A stretch of DNA of 64,000 nucleotides. Origin: Microbotryomycetes sp. JL201. Taxonomy: Eukaryota > Basidiomycota > Microbotryomycetes. The notes beneath the pieces were generated by a model. It saw only the letters and a program-made list of their open reading frames with translations, was not told where the DNA came from and did no database searches. The stretch is taken from NCBI GenBank assembly GCA_033819885.1, contig JAQYUZ010000026.1, positions 62,001 to 126,000 on the forward strand, given 5' to 3'. This document shows, piece by piece, positions 1 to 10,091 of this stretch (position 1 is its first letter; the number at the start of each line of letters is the position of its first letter). A program made the position numbers and the translations under genes.

Positions 1-752
1 TGCCTTGCCTGGCTCGATGACCAAGGCCGACAACGGCAAAACGTTTGAACTGTCCAAGCGAAGCGTCAGAGGGGTGACAAGCGTGCGGCAAGCGAACGGC
101 AATACTTGCGCAATGATGATGTCTCGCAGCCGTGTGGCGAGTGCTTGTGCCTCATCTGTTGGCGGCCCAGGTCTGAACCTACCCGAACACAGTGGCGACA
201 AATCGACGTTTGGCACTGTAAATGATGCTCGGTCAGACAAGAAGTGCAGTCAGCCTTTGAAACGTACCTATGAAGCCTAGGTGGGGTGCTGCGATGTCTG
301 GCGGCGCGGTTTCGAGGGTGATTCCGCACACGAGCGTCGACTGGCCAAACCGGACGAGCGCCGAGGACGGAGCAGTCGAGATGGAGCCTGTCAGCATGTT
401 GTCGGGTCAGTTTACGTAGGAGCTGTACCAGCCTGTGGGCAGTTGCCGGGGGTGTTGCACACAGGAACGAGGCCCGAGCTTTGCCTGTTTCGTGCTGCGT
501 TTGCGAGCCGTGCAATGCGTGCACGACGGAGCTGGATCCGGAGTACTCACCAATGTTGACGCTTGCGTCTCTGTACGCGTCTTCGTGGGCGTCGCCTGTG
601 CCGCCCGTGCGCCTGCCGTCGGGGCGAACTCGCTGCTCGAGAAACTTGTCGAGAAACGGCCGCGGATGCAGCCGCTTGAACAAGGCAGGGGTCAGAGTCG
701 ACGCTGATACGTCCTTGGATGCCTCATGCGCTGCCGGTGCGGCTTGAGCCAT
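1..752 (-). CDS. RRP43: Exosome complex subunit RRP43 (EXOSC8-like), 3' end cut by window edge
   Basis: Non-catalytic RNase PH-like subunit of the nine-subunit ring of the nuclear and cytoplasmic RNA exosome. Three exons are visible: 752-551, 387-268 and 215-1. The start is the ATG at 752, giving [18 protein letters not shown], followed by [15 protein letters not shown], the N-terminal signature of the RRP43/RRP42/RRP45 group. Exon 2 gives [14 protein letters not shown]. Exon 3 gives [14 protein letters not shown] and [13 protein letters not shown], which fit RRP43 rather than its sisters. Introns are 550-388 (gtgagt) and 267-216 (gtacgt). The gene runs off the left edge, so the C-terminal half is absent. 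It is divergent from the gene starting at 819, leaving a 66 bp shared promoter. Identity is confident; exon edges are hand-derived. Confidence 0.9.
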
Positions 753-818
753 GGTCGCGAGTGCGTGGCAGGACTTTGAACCTCTCGCGGCCGAAGCTTT
801 GCCCTTTCGCGTCCGACC

Positions 819-2037
819 ATGACACCAGGCGGCGGTGACGCACGAGCACACAACCGTCCGCAAGACGTCTCTCTGTATAGATTGTTTGCCAACCTGTCGG
901 CAGACTTGGACCGGAACGAGAGCTCTTCAAACCCGGCGAGGCTCGAGCTGGCCGAGCGCATCGCCGACGCGGGTCCGGCGGCGACGATCCTCGAGCAAGT
1001 AGTGGCTACGCAAGCCAAACGAGACTGCAAAACCAGCCTCAAGGCGTCAGTCAACACTCAAAGGCGATACCAGCGCCAAACAGGCCGAGCACAGAGGCCG
1101 CTGCGCACGGACCTCGAAGCCAACAGCGACGAAGAGGCTAGGGATGCAGGCGACGAGGTGTCGGAAGGGGCAGCCTTGCTCAAAAGGCGACGAACGACTG
1201 CTCGCGCCGGGCGATTGAGAGCAGACAGGCGCAGCAACACGTCCAATGTTCTCGAGGCGCCACGAGTGGCAAGGCCGTCTCGCGCACCACCAGCATGTGA
1301 GCACAGTCGAATCCGATTCCATATATTCTGCTGACCGTCAACTGTACTTGGGCTCCCCGTCATTCGCAGACCTGCCTTCATCCGCAAGTTCTTGCATTGC
1401 CCAAGAGCTCCCGGCTAAAAGCTGATTCAGCGTGTAACATTCTTTTTCAGGACCTGCTCTGGTCCATCTTGACAGACGCGTCAAGATCTCTGACAGAGTC
1501 GTTCAATATTCTGCCTCAGCTTTCATATCGAAATCCTCAACTGCCACCTGGTGCACTCGCCCACATCGAAACCATGCTCGCGAATCAAGCTCAAGAAGAG
1601 GAAGAACAGTTGAGGGCACGGAGACTCAAAGCAGAGCTGCAACGAGTTGAAGCTGCCAGGATCAGAAGACACAAGGACGAGACTCACAACAGGGTCAGAG
1701 GCAAGAGGAACAGTTGGAAGAATTGTGACAGGCGGTTTGAAGCGTCTGCGCTCATTGCGATCGGTCAGTCGAGGTTCTACAAACGATCTCATATTGGTAC
1801 TTGGATCTGTGTCAAGATTGACCGATTTGAACAGGCACGCTTATCGAGCTGATGGCGGACGAGTTGGCGAAACAAGACGCTGCAAATCGAGACGCTCACG
1901 CATTTGACGACATGAACATAGAAGGAGATTCCGTCACAGATGCACGTGCGCATTCGAAAAGTCGAGCGGGCCATCAAGCGGATCAGGGAGACGAAAGTCG
2001 TCTGTCTCCCGAAGCCAGCACACTGACTCGAACGTAG
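819..2037 (+). CDS. Uncharacterised coiled-coil protein
   Basis: I do not recognise the family. A workable model has three exons: 819-1296, 1476-1763 and 1835-2037, with donors gtgagc and gtcagt and consistent phases, ending in TAG at 2037. The start is the ATG at 819 (MTPGGGDARAHNRPQDV). The first exon is basic and low in complexity toward its end. The second holds a helical segment, SLTESFNILPQLSYRNPQLP, followed by an E/R-rich stretch (EEEEQLRARRLKAELQRVEA) that should form a coiled coil. The third gives LIELMADELAKQDAANRDAH and a polar tail. Its size and single coiled coil would suit a small complex subunit such as a kinetochore or vesicle protein, but that is a guess. It shares a short divergent promoter with RRP43. 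Confidence 0.6.
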
Positions 2038-2385
2038 GTCGAGCCTGTCACGCGACGTCGTGCGCGCAACTGTGATTTTTTGGACGCTTGTGTTCGATTC
2101 CGATCGTGCTGCGCCGTTTCTCGCTCGTTCCCGTGCATGAAACCGAGGTCGACAGTGGTGCGAATGGCCATAGGACTGCTCAGGTCTAGCACATCAAATG
2201 GAAACGCATTTGTTGTGAATTCATCTCTCAGATTAACGGGAGTACCAGCTCTCGCATGCGCAGGGTCGTCTACAGCGTTAACCTCATCGAGTAGGCATCT
2301 TCTTGATCCGCGTCTGCAATCAGATTGCAAAATCAGCGTCAGCGTGTTGCGATGAGAATTTGCTACCGAGCGACCCCATCATTTA
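2038..2385. other. Convergent intergenic region
   Basis: 348 bp between the convergent ends of the coiled-coil gene and NAA10. Open frames on both strands lack splice signals or family resemblance. I see only 3' flanking sequence here. Confidence 0.6.
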
Positions 2386-3135
2386 TTAAGCCCACTCACA
2401 ATATTTTGATTCAATCTCGACGACTTGAAATCCGAGCGTGTCCTTGTAAAGCGCGAGTGCCGCCCTGTTTGTTTTCCTGACGTGCAGACTAACATAGTTG
2501 GCCCCAAACGCTTGTTTCATGGCATGTTCTGAGAGTGGAATGCGCGCAGCAAAGTCAGTGGCGTCAGTCCGCCAACCCATCTCGAATGGGCAAGCGATTT
2601 TGATGCAGCACTGACGGGATCTTTGCATCAGTTTCTGAGCCAATCCTAGCCGCCTGTAGTTGCGCAAGACCGAGATTGATGTGACGTGGCCATGAGGATC
2701 ATCCGTCGCCTCTTCGTCCCTAGGACCACGACGACAACGAGCGTCGGTCAGCGCTTGTATGGCGTACAGAAAGAGTGGGCACCGAGATGATGGGCATTGA
2801 TGACTTGCATCTTTGCGAGAATATAACCGACTATCCGACCCTTGTGGTCTTCGGCGACGAACGAGACTTGGGTCCACGTGAGCGCGTGATACATGTCTGG
2901 TGGATGGCCGTCGACAATGAATCGATTCCGAGCGGGGTTTGTCACGGTCGTCGAGTCGCGAAGCAGGCAGACGCACAGCAGCAGTAGGCGTGAACGGACT
3001 GGTGAGCTTGATTTTCTGCTGGGCAACCTGGATGAGCGACTGACAGTACTTCATCTGGTAGTTCTCGGGCAAGTTGTGCAGGTTGCAATTCTGCATTTCC
3101 ATCAAGTCGGCGACGGTTGCCGGTCGAATGTTCAT
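2386..3135 (-). CDS. NAA10: N-terminal acetyltransferase A catalytic subunit NAA10 (ARD1)
   Basis: GNAT-fold acetyltransferase that, with NAA15, acetylates protein N-termini (Ser, Ala, Thr, Gly, Cys) at the ribosome. Four exons: 3135-3045, 2896-2809, 2719-2616 and 2528-2386, about 141 residues. The start at 3135 gives [20 protein letters not shown], then [17 protein letters not shown] and [20 protein letters not shown]. The acetyl-CoA binding motif [10 protein letters not shown] follows, then [14 protein letters not shown] and a terminal ESKYCEWA. Intron 2 (2808-2720) starts with GC (gcaagt): only this splice restores [13 protein letters not shown]. The protein stops right after the catalytic domain and lacks the long acidic or basic tail of many NAA10 proteins. 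It is divergent from SEC10 (116 bp between starts). Confidence 0.93.
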   Translation of the reverse strand: MNIRPATVADLMEMQNCNLHNLPENYQMKYCQSLIQVAQQKIKLTSPFTPTAAVRLPASRLDDRDKPRSESIHCRRPSTRHVSRAHVDPSLVRRRRPQGSDSRLYSRKDASHQCPSSRCPLFLYAIQALTDARCRRGPRDEEATDDPHGHVTSISVLRNYRRLGLAQKLMQRSRQCCIKIACPFEMGWRTDATDFAARIPLSEHAMKQAFGANYVSLHVRKTNRAALALYKDTLGFQVVEIESKYCEWA

Positions 3136-3251
3136 GATTGCGGCGATGCGCGCACGAGATGCAAGTAGCGGCTCAGCTGCTGTGTTTGAGGGCGATGCCG
3201 ACAGTTGGCTAGAGAAGAGGGCGGAGCGGGTGTGAACGCGATGGATGGCGT

Positions 3252-6200
3252 ATGGTGAAGCCGCTTCTATCGGCCGCTCGGCTTGCGCTCGAACCTCGTC
3301 GCCAACACTCGGCGGTGCCAATGCCGGCAACGTCGCCGGCCGTCGGAGGCCCGACCATCGTGAAGCACCATGTGCAGCCTGCTGCCAACCCGATCAAGCT
3401 CGAGACGTTCCAGGCGACGGACTTTAACGTGCTCGCGCTCGTCGAGCAGCTCATGGACGACGATGTGCGCAACGCCAAGCAGGCAGGCGGAGGCGAGTCG
3501 CATGGCAGAGAATCACGTCAACTCGCAAGGCTGCTTGTGCGGAGCGCAGCACGCTGCGTCTGCTTGCGACTGGGGGCATCGAGCTGGCTTTGCGTTGAAT
3601 GAGCAGCTGCACGCGACTGCACATCCTACTGCTACTCAGCGCGCGAGAATGCTCTGCTCTCCTTCCATTCCTTGCCATGCACGCCCGCGCGTCTGGCTCG
3701 ACTGACGTCGCGTTTCACCCCACAGCATTCGATCCGAAACCCCACATCGCCACGCTCGAACAAGCCTTGTCACAGCTGTTGCCGCTCCGCAAGGCAAACG
3801 CAAACAAAATTGTAGAGCTCGAACGGTCCGTCGCAGCCGCAGAACGAGCATACAGGTCAGACGTCAGGGGAGCAAAAGCTGGTTTCGAGGCGAGTCGGGA
3901 ATCGTCTCTGAGATTTGCACAGAGCTGACAACGCCTGCGCTATACGCAACCTTCCAGTCTGTCAATTCTCAATTTCAAGCACTCGATGCCAAGATTTCGG
4001 GGGTGGGAAGGACGGCGGCACGCATCGGTCAGTCGAGGAAAAGCGCCTTCTTTTTTTTCTTCATCGAAGCTGAACCTGCTCAACGCCTACTCCAGGAGAA
4101 CAACTCGAGAGTATAGACAGACAAAGGCAACGGGCGTCAGAGGCGCACGACTTGATCTTGTATTACAACGAGTTCGCCGCCGGTGACACGTCTCGGTCAG
4201 TCGGTCATTGCGTGAACAAGACCCGCCGATCATCGCTGACGCGCCTAGCGCAGGCTCGAGCGCATGCGCAAAGAAGGCGGAAGAGAAGGTAGAGCAAAGG
4301 TGGCGCTCGCAGCTCGGCGGCTTCTCAGTTTGGCGAAAGAAGTCGAAGGCGTCGACGGAGCCGACCGGGTCAGTCGCACCTCGTGACTTAGTGGTGAGAG
4401 CGGAGCGTTACTGACCTGCTTGTTACCTTCTCAGACACGCGCAACCATTGAAAAGTATTGCGAACAGTTCGAGAAGGACATGCTGCGCCTGTTCGACCGG
4501 TACTATCGAAAAGGAGACCCGAAAGCGATGGCGGTAAGAGACGACTCTGTCTGTGCATCGAGAAAGGCCCTGAAGAGTCTATCCACTATTCAGCACTGCG
4601 CTCAGACGCTGCAAGACTTTAACGGCGGGCAGTCGTGCATTCAGATTTACGTCAACCAGCACGACTTTTTCATCAGCAAAGAGCGAGTTCAGGAGGCGGC
4701 CAGTGGTCTTGTGTCAGGCGCCATGTCAGTCTCTAGATGGAGAAACCCCTGTGCATTCGACTGACACTGTATGCAGATGGGAGAGTCTCCCGGACCCAGA
4801 TGCACCAGCCCCAAAGTCCGAACCCGGCCTCGCTAATTTATACGAAGAGATCAGAATCACCGTTGGACAGGAAGCACAAATTGTCACGGCTGTGTTTCCA
4901 AACCCAGCAGTCGTCATGCAAGTGTTTCTGCAGCGCGTTTTTGCCCAGGTTGTAAGTAATAGCCAAAACGCAGAGCTGAATAATCACTAAAGCATTAAAT
5001 GCACCTAGATCCAAGCCTACATCGAAACGCTGATTCAAACAGCGTCTTCTTCCTCCTCGCTTGCATACTTGCGCATCCTGCACGTTGCAAGGTCATCAAC
5101 GACCGCCCTCGTCGAAGACCTCAAAGGTCACGAGTTTTTCCGAAATGCTTCCGCGTTCGCATCTAGTTCGACCAGCATTACATCACCGGTAGGAGCGACC
5201 TTTACTTCATCTATCTCAGATCCGAACGCGCCTGCGGTCCAGACTGGCGGCGCCTCTACAGCCGCTGGTGGAGTGACGGCCGTCAGCACCATGCTGGACC
5301 AAGTGATCGAGGAGTTGTTTGTGCCGTACATGGAGGGTACGCGATACCTGGACCGCGAAAGCAAGAGCTTGACCGAGTTGTACGCTGGAAAGCTACTCAG
5401 GTTCACAAACTGGCACGTAAGTCGCCAAGCCTCGCGTCGGATCATTTATGCACTGCTCACTGACGCGTGACCGTCCACAGAGGGCAAAGAATCAGGAGAA
5501 ATCGTCCAACACGATCTTTGACCGAGTTGTGAACCAAGTTTCCTCCGCAGTGCACCAAGGTCACAAAGATGGCGGACAATCATCGGCAGCGAACGATCAC
5601 CACCACGACCCTTCACGTCTCGATCGGCTGTTGAAGCTGTCTGGACTGTCTAATATTGCGAGAGACAAGCATGGCGACGAGTTCCGACCAGAATTGATGT
5701 TTGAGGAAGGCGACGGCGAGCTGGATCTCGAGGTGGCGGAGAAGATGCTGAAATGGCATGCTGAGGCTGTCGGACGAATGGTCGAGCTGTCCTCCCCCGG
5801 CGACGTGTACGTTCGCCGAGAATCTCAGATTACATTGCGCCACTGACGGCTCGACGACAGGCCAAAACAAGCGTTTTCGTTGCTCAAGACGCTGGCCGAT
5901 AGTTTCGGAAAGGGATACCTGGAGACGGCACTTGACACGTGAGGCGGCATCATTTACTCGTCCGTCACTCTGTCTGACTTTTGTTCTACCGTCAGCGCAC
6001 TCCATCAACTGTCTGTCAATGACGGCAAGACTGAGCCCGACCTCGGTCCGCTGCGAGTCATCAAGAACGCAGACATCATCATGCACTTGTGGCAGCGGTA
6101 CATTGCTACAGCTCTCGTACCACTTGCCGGTACATCAGTCACAATCAGACGCGAGATGGGCATCTTCAACAACCACGTGTCTGTCAGGATCGAAGGCAAG

Positions 6201-7242
6201 GTCAATGTGATCGCGCAGAAGACTACGGACGGTCAGTCTAGAGACACATATTAGTCGACGAGATCGAGAAAAGCTGATCCGCCCTTCCGACAGCCGTCTT
6301 GTCGTGGATTTCAATCTTGCTCTCGAAACAGAAAAAGACGGACTTTAAGCCGCGCAATGATAACGAAGCGTTTTCTAAAATCAATACCGAGCCGTGCATC
6401 TCTGTTTGCGACTTTCTCGTCAAGGTCCGCGAGGCGGCCACCGAAGGATTGAGCGGCAAGAACCTTGAGGTGTTTTTGACAGAGGTTGGCGTTACATTTC
6501 ACACGTGAGTCTCGACGTTGTCAGAACCGAGTTGCGTCCGTGACTGAACGGCGTTTGGTTGTCTGTGCTCTAGTCTGCTTCTGGATCACTTTAAAAAATT
6601 TCCCATCAGCGCAACGGGCGGCCTCATGCTCACAAAGTCAGTCCGCCCTTCGCATTGTTCATTGTCCGACTCTGTTTCGGTCTGACAATATGTTTCGTCT
6701 CCATCAGGGACCTCGCGTTGTACCAAGATACGATCTCTACTTTCTCGTTGGCGTCTCTCGACTCTCGTTTCGAGATGCTTCGTCAACTCGGCAACGTCTT
6801 TATCGTTCAACCCAAGATTCTCAAGTCTTACTTGACTGAACAATACCTCGGTCGGATCGAGAACAGGTTGTTGAGACCGTTCATCATGATGAGAACTGAT
6901 TATGGCGATTACGGACGCAAGTTTTGGGACGACGTTTTGGACGAATCAACGCCTGCAGTCGCTGCTGGTTCTGGTGCGACCTCGTCATCGTCGTCGAATG
7001 GGAACGGACTCGGCAGAGATGGGTTTCCGACAACTCAGGCGAGGCCGATCAGGTTTAGTTCGACGGGCACAAACACGGTTGCAGAGCAACATGGAGGATC
7101 AACAACGAGCGACAAAAAGTCAAGCGTATGGGGAGGATTGATGAACGAGTTCAAAGAGCTTGGTTTGCATGACAGACCTTTGTCAATGAGTGGTCGGGGT
7201 TCGACGAGGGCGGATGGGTCTTCGACGCCAACGCTGTCTTGA
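3252..7242 (+). CDS. SEC10: Exocyst complex component SEC10 (EXOC5)
   Basis: Subunit of the exocyst, which tethers secretory vesicles to the plasma membrane. About fifteen exons encode a protein of roughly 900 residues, close to yeast Sec10. Recognisable blocks in order: LETFQATDFNVLALVEQLMD; FDPKPHIATLEQALSQLLPL; GEQLESIDRQRQRASEAHDL; LILYYNEFAAGD; FNGGQSCIQIYVNQHDFF; YLEEIRITVGQ-like helices; IKNADIIMHLWQRYI; ALYQDTISTFSLASLDSRFE; and LTEQYLGRIENRLLRPFI near the end. Introns 1 (3493-3725) and 2 (3890-3957) begin with gcgagt, the only choice that keeps frame. Many others begin gtcagt. The start at 3252 is the most upstream ATG in frame; ATG 3321 is an alternative. A Ser/Gly-rich tail precedes the stop. 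Confidence 0.93.
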
Positions 7243-7279
7243 CCAAGCCAAGCTTTGGAAGGAAAAGAAAGGCAACATG

Positions 7280-7298
7280 TTTTTTTTTTTTTTTTTTT
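7280..7298 (+). repeat. Poly-T tract downstream of SEC10
   Basis: Nineteen consecutive T residues lie 38 bp after the SEC10 stop codon. This is probably part of the 3' untranslated region or the convergent VTC1/SEC10 spacer. A length polymorphism would be expected. Confidence 0.8.
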
Positions 7299-7518
7299 GT
7301 GTATGCTTGACGTTGGTTCGTGGCCTTCCTCATGTGCTTGTTGTAGTAAAAGCAAACAACCTATCTATTACAGAGGCGGGGAACGAAGCAAAACAAAGCT
7401 TGTGGGCGGATCGACAGTGTTCAACAAGCCCAGAATGCTGCCGTGGCAACGTGTATAAAATAGACGACGCGATCGAGACCCGACGCCGCGTGGCCGAGCA
7501 GCGCTCAACCTTGCTGCT

Positions 7519-8302
7519 CTAAGCCGTGAATCGAAGGATGAAGTTGATGACGATGGCTGCGAGTAGTGCCAAGCACAGCACTGTCGGGCCTGCAAGCGTG
7601 CATGAGAGATGTCAGCTTGTAGTATCAATGTGGCGTCCAATCAAGGAGCCAGACTTGCCGACTCGGTCATCGTACGGCCCTGATCCGCGCTTTCGAATGG
7701 CTGCTGCGCGCCAGTGATATGTCACGAGAGCGTAGATCATAATGGCCATGGCTGTGAAGGGGGGACAGGTCAAATCTGGATTTGGGAGAGGTCGTACAGG
7801 CGGCGATCTCGACTGACAGACAAACGTAAACATTCCTGCGCTGATTTTGCCCACTCGATCACCAAAGTTGAGCAATCCGACTGCCAGACCACCTTTTAAC
7901 GAAGCAATGGCGTCAGACTCTGGGCGGACTGGACGATTACTCTGACGACCTGCTGTGACGCACCGAGCACGACCGTAAAGTTGAGCCATGACAGGAATGT
8001 TCGCTCGTTTGCAAAGAAGACCTGATTGTTGTACAAGAGGGCAAAGTCAGTTGCGCGGTTTGCGTCAGAGTCGCCGCTGCCGGCCGGGCGAGCTGATTGC
8101 AGTCCGGCAGCGCCTGACCAGCCCGGCCAGCCCTTGCATGTGCGTGTAGAAGCCAGACTTGCCTTTGGCTCGACGCGGACGGGCAACGCGATGCGCTTGT
8201 TGCTGCTTCGCTGGAGCAGAGGCTGCGATGACCTGCACGACGACAGCGGCACATGACCAGAACATGCGTTAGCGACCAGCTCCTGTTTGTACACATCAAC
8301 AT
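7519..8302 (-). CDS. VTC1: Vacuolar transporter chaperone subunit VTC1
   Basis: Small membrane subunit of the VTC polyphosphate polymerase of the vacuole (acidocalcisome), made of a DUF202-type three-helix domain. About 125 residues in five exons. Blocks in order: [20 protein letters not shown] with EPK at the exon end; [71 protein letters not shown]; and a final helix, [20 protein letters not shown], then FTA and stop. Introns 8162-8022 and 7658-7590 both begin gcaagt. The first intron (8294-8233) falls at AT|G just before SSQPLL. I therefore place the start at 8302 (giving MLM first), but a split start codon is also possible. It is convergent with SEC10. Confidence 0.9.
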
Positions 8303-8938
8303 GTCCTGCCGCAACCCATCCATCTACATGCAAGCAGTCGAGCATGACGAGCTCGCCTTGATGAGGACGGAGGCTTGTTCCCCACTCAGCGGGAACAGAA
8401 CTCACATAATGTGCTATCGAGTGTGCAAGCGCCTGTCCAGAGTCGATGTGCAGTTCAAAGTCGTGACGAGAGCAGCCGGCCGTGTGCGGTCGATGGCAGG
8501 TCGGTGCCGTTTTTCTGTGCGCCTGGACTTTGCGAGGCACGTGCAGAGCTGCGTGCATGCACACACTCGTATCCGATTGGCTAGTCAGGTCGCGTGACTT
8601 TGCATCTGACAACCATCATGGATAATTCAAAAGCCACCGCGACTGCTGAAATGCGCCCATTGCACAATTTTCAACACGGCGACTGCAGCCGCAAGCATGG
8701 CAAATGTCACGTGACTTTGCTTGTCCCTGCCGGCTCAACGCGACGTGTCTGCAAGATAGTGGATTGTAGTTGCTTTCATAGGGAAAGCAGAAAGCAGCCC
8801 CGAGATGGTATTGCAAACGTTATATCCACCGAGCGTGAACTACCGCATCTTTCTCATTTGCGCTTCTGCTAGCCCAGCCGCCAGCACCTGCGATCACCGC
8901 ATCAGCCGCGTCGGTGCAACAATTGGGGCTCAACGACG
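8303..8938. promoter_or_regulatory. Divergent promoter between VTC1 and PTH2
   Basis: About 640 bp between two divergent starts, long for this window. It holds two CACGTG E-boxes, at 8538-8543 (flanked as GGCACGTGC) and 8708-8713 (flanked as GTCACGTGAC). In yeasts, basic helix-loop-helix factors of the Pho4 or Cbf1 type bind such boxes, and VTC1 belongs to the phosphate regulon there. Applying this here is inference. Open frames in the region have no support. Confidence 0.4.
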
Positions 8939-9944
8939 ATGGCCAACTCGACTCCGTTGTGGACGACGGTCGCTGCGGCGTCGGTCGCGAGCGGATTGAT
9001 CGGCTACGTAAGAGCCAACCAGCGTATCTGCTCGTCGTCACGTAACTCAGGTGACGAAATTCGATTCGCAGTTTATTGGAATAGGGTCGACCCTGCCCAT
9101 CTCTGTACGCCTTGCCTCCGAGCTCGCCAAGGAAAAAAAGTGGGGGGGAACCTGTGCATTAACATGGCGCCGTCTGGTTCTACAGCGTAGCAACACAGTT
9201 GCACCACCACAAGACTCTGAAGAAGAGGATGATGATTCTATTATCGGAGACGAGGACGATTTGAAGCAGTTGAAGGCCGTCGGAGATGAACCATGCAAGC
9301 TCGTACGCTGTAACTCAGGACATTCAGACTCCGAAACATCAAGATGATAACCCTTCAAATAGGTGCTGGTTGTCAGGACTGACTTGAATATGACGAAGGG
9401 CAAGATTGCAGCCCAGTGTGGGCAAGTCTCCATCGAGGGCACGTCTTGTCGCGCTCGCTGACCACACATCGATGATGACAGACATGCCACTCTCGCCTGT
9501 TACAAATCCATGATCAAGTCGAACCCGGAAGTCAGTCTAGCGCTTCTTCATTGATGTCTCTCTCGGATCGCTGACGCCACCGTGATCTGCTTAGGTTGTT
9601 CGCCATTGGGAGCGAACAGGGTGCGTACAGAAGTTGTCAGGCAAGCGTACCAGGGTCTGATAGCTTTAATCCTTGGCAGACAAGCCAAAGTTGCCGTCAA
9701 ATGCGATTCGGAGGATGACCTACTCATGCTTCAGGCGACGGCAAAGTCGCTCGGCGTCTGTGCCCGTTCGATTCAGGATGCGTGGGTGCCACTGAAATTC
9801 TCTCTGCTCCGACGCGTAAGCTCATCATTCGTGTTGCGCAGCGGCCGAACTCAGGTAGCGCCCGGCAGCACGACCGTGCTTGGAATCGGCCCAGCGCCTG
9901 TGCGCGTCGTCAATCAAGTCACAGGACATCTCAAATTGCTGTAA
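8939..9944 (+). CDS. PTH2: Peptidyl-tRNA hydrolase 2 (PTH2, Bit1-like)
   Basis: Releases amino acids or peptides from tRNA by hydrolysing peptidyl-tRNA; the eukaryotic enzyme is usually anchored in the mitochondrial outer membrane. The start at 8939 gives [20 protein letters not shown], a plausible short hydrophobic N-terminal anchor. A middle linker is acidic ([19 protein letters not shown]). The catalytic PTH2 domain follows: [77 protein letters not shown], and the C-terminal [15 protein letters not shown]. Six or more exons. The intron at 9422-9481 begins gcaagt and must be removed to join QCG to HATLACYK. It is divergent from VTC1 and convergent with the HyuB gene. Confidence 0.93.
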
Positions 9945-10091
9945 TACACTAATCTTGTTGCAAAGGTGCACCCATTTACTCGCCTCGGCTGATGCAACAT
10001 CTTGCTTTTAGGAATCGGTTTTCTACATTGGCAAGACGAATACCGCGTTGAAAACTCGTCGCGTTACAAGAGCTACAAAAAGCTCGTCGCC

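Noticed and set aside
66-863. Long minus-strand open frame over the RRP43 gene
   Set aside because: It reads through both RRP43 introns and then in the wrong frame; the conserved exons fit only the spliced model.
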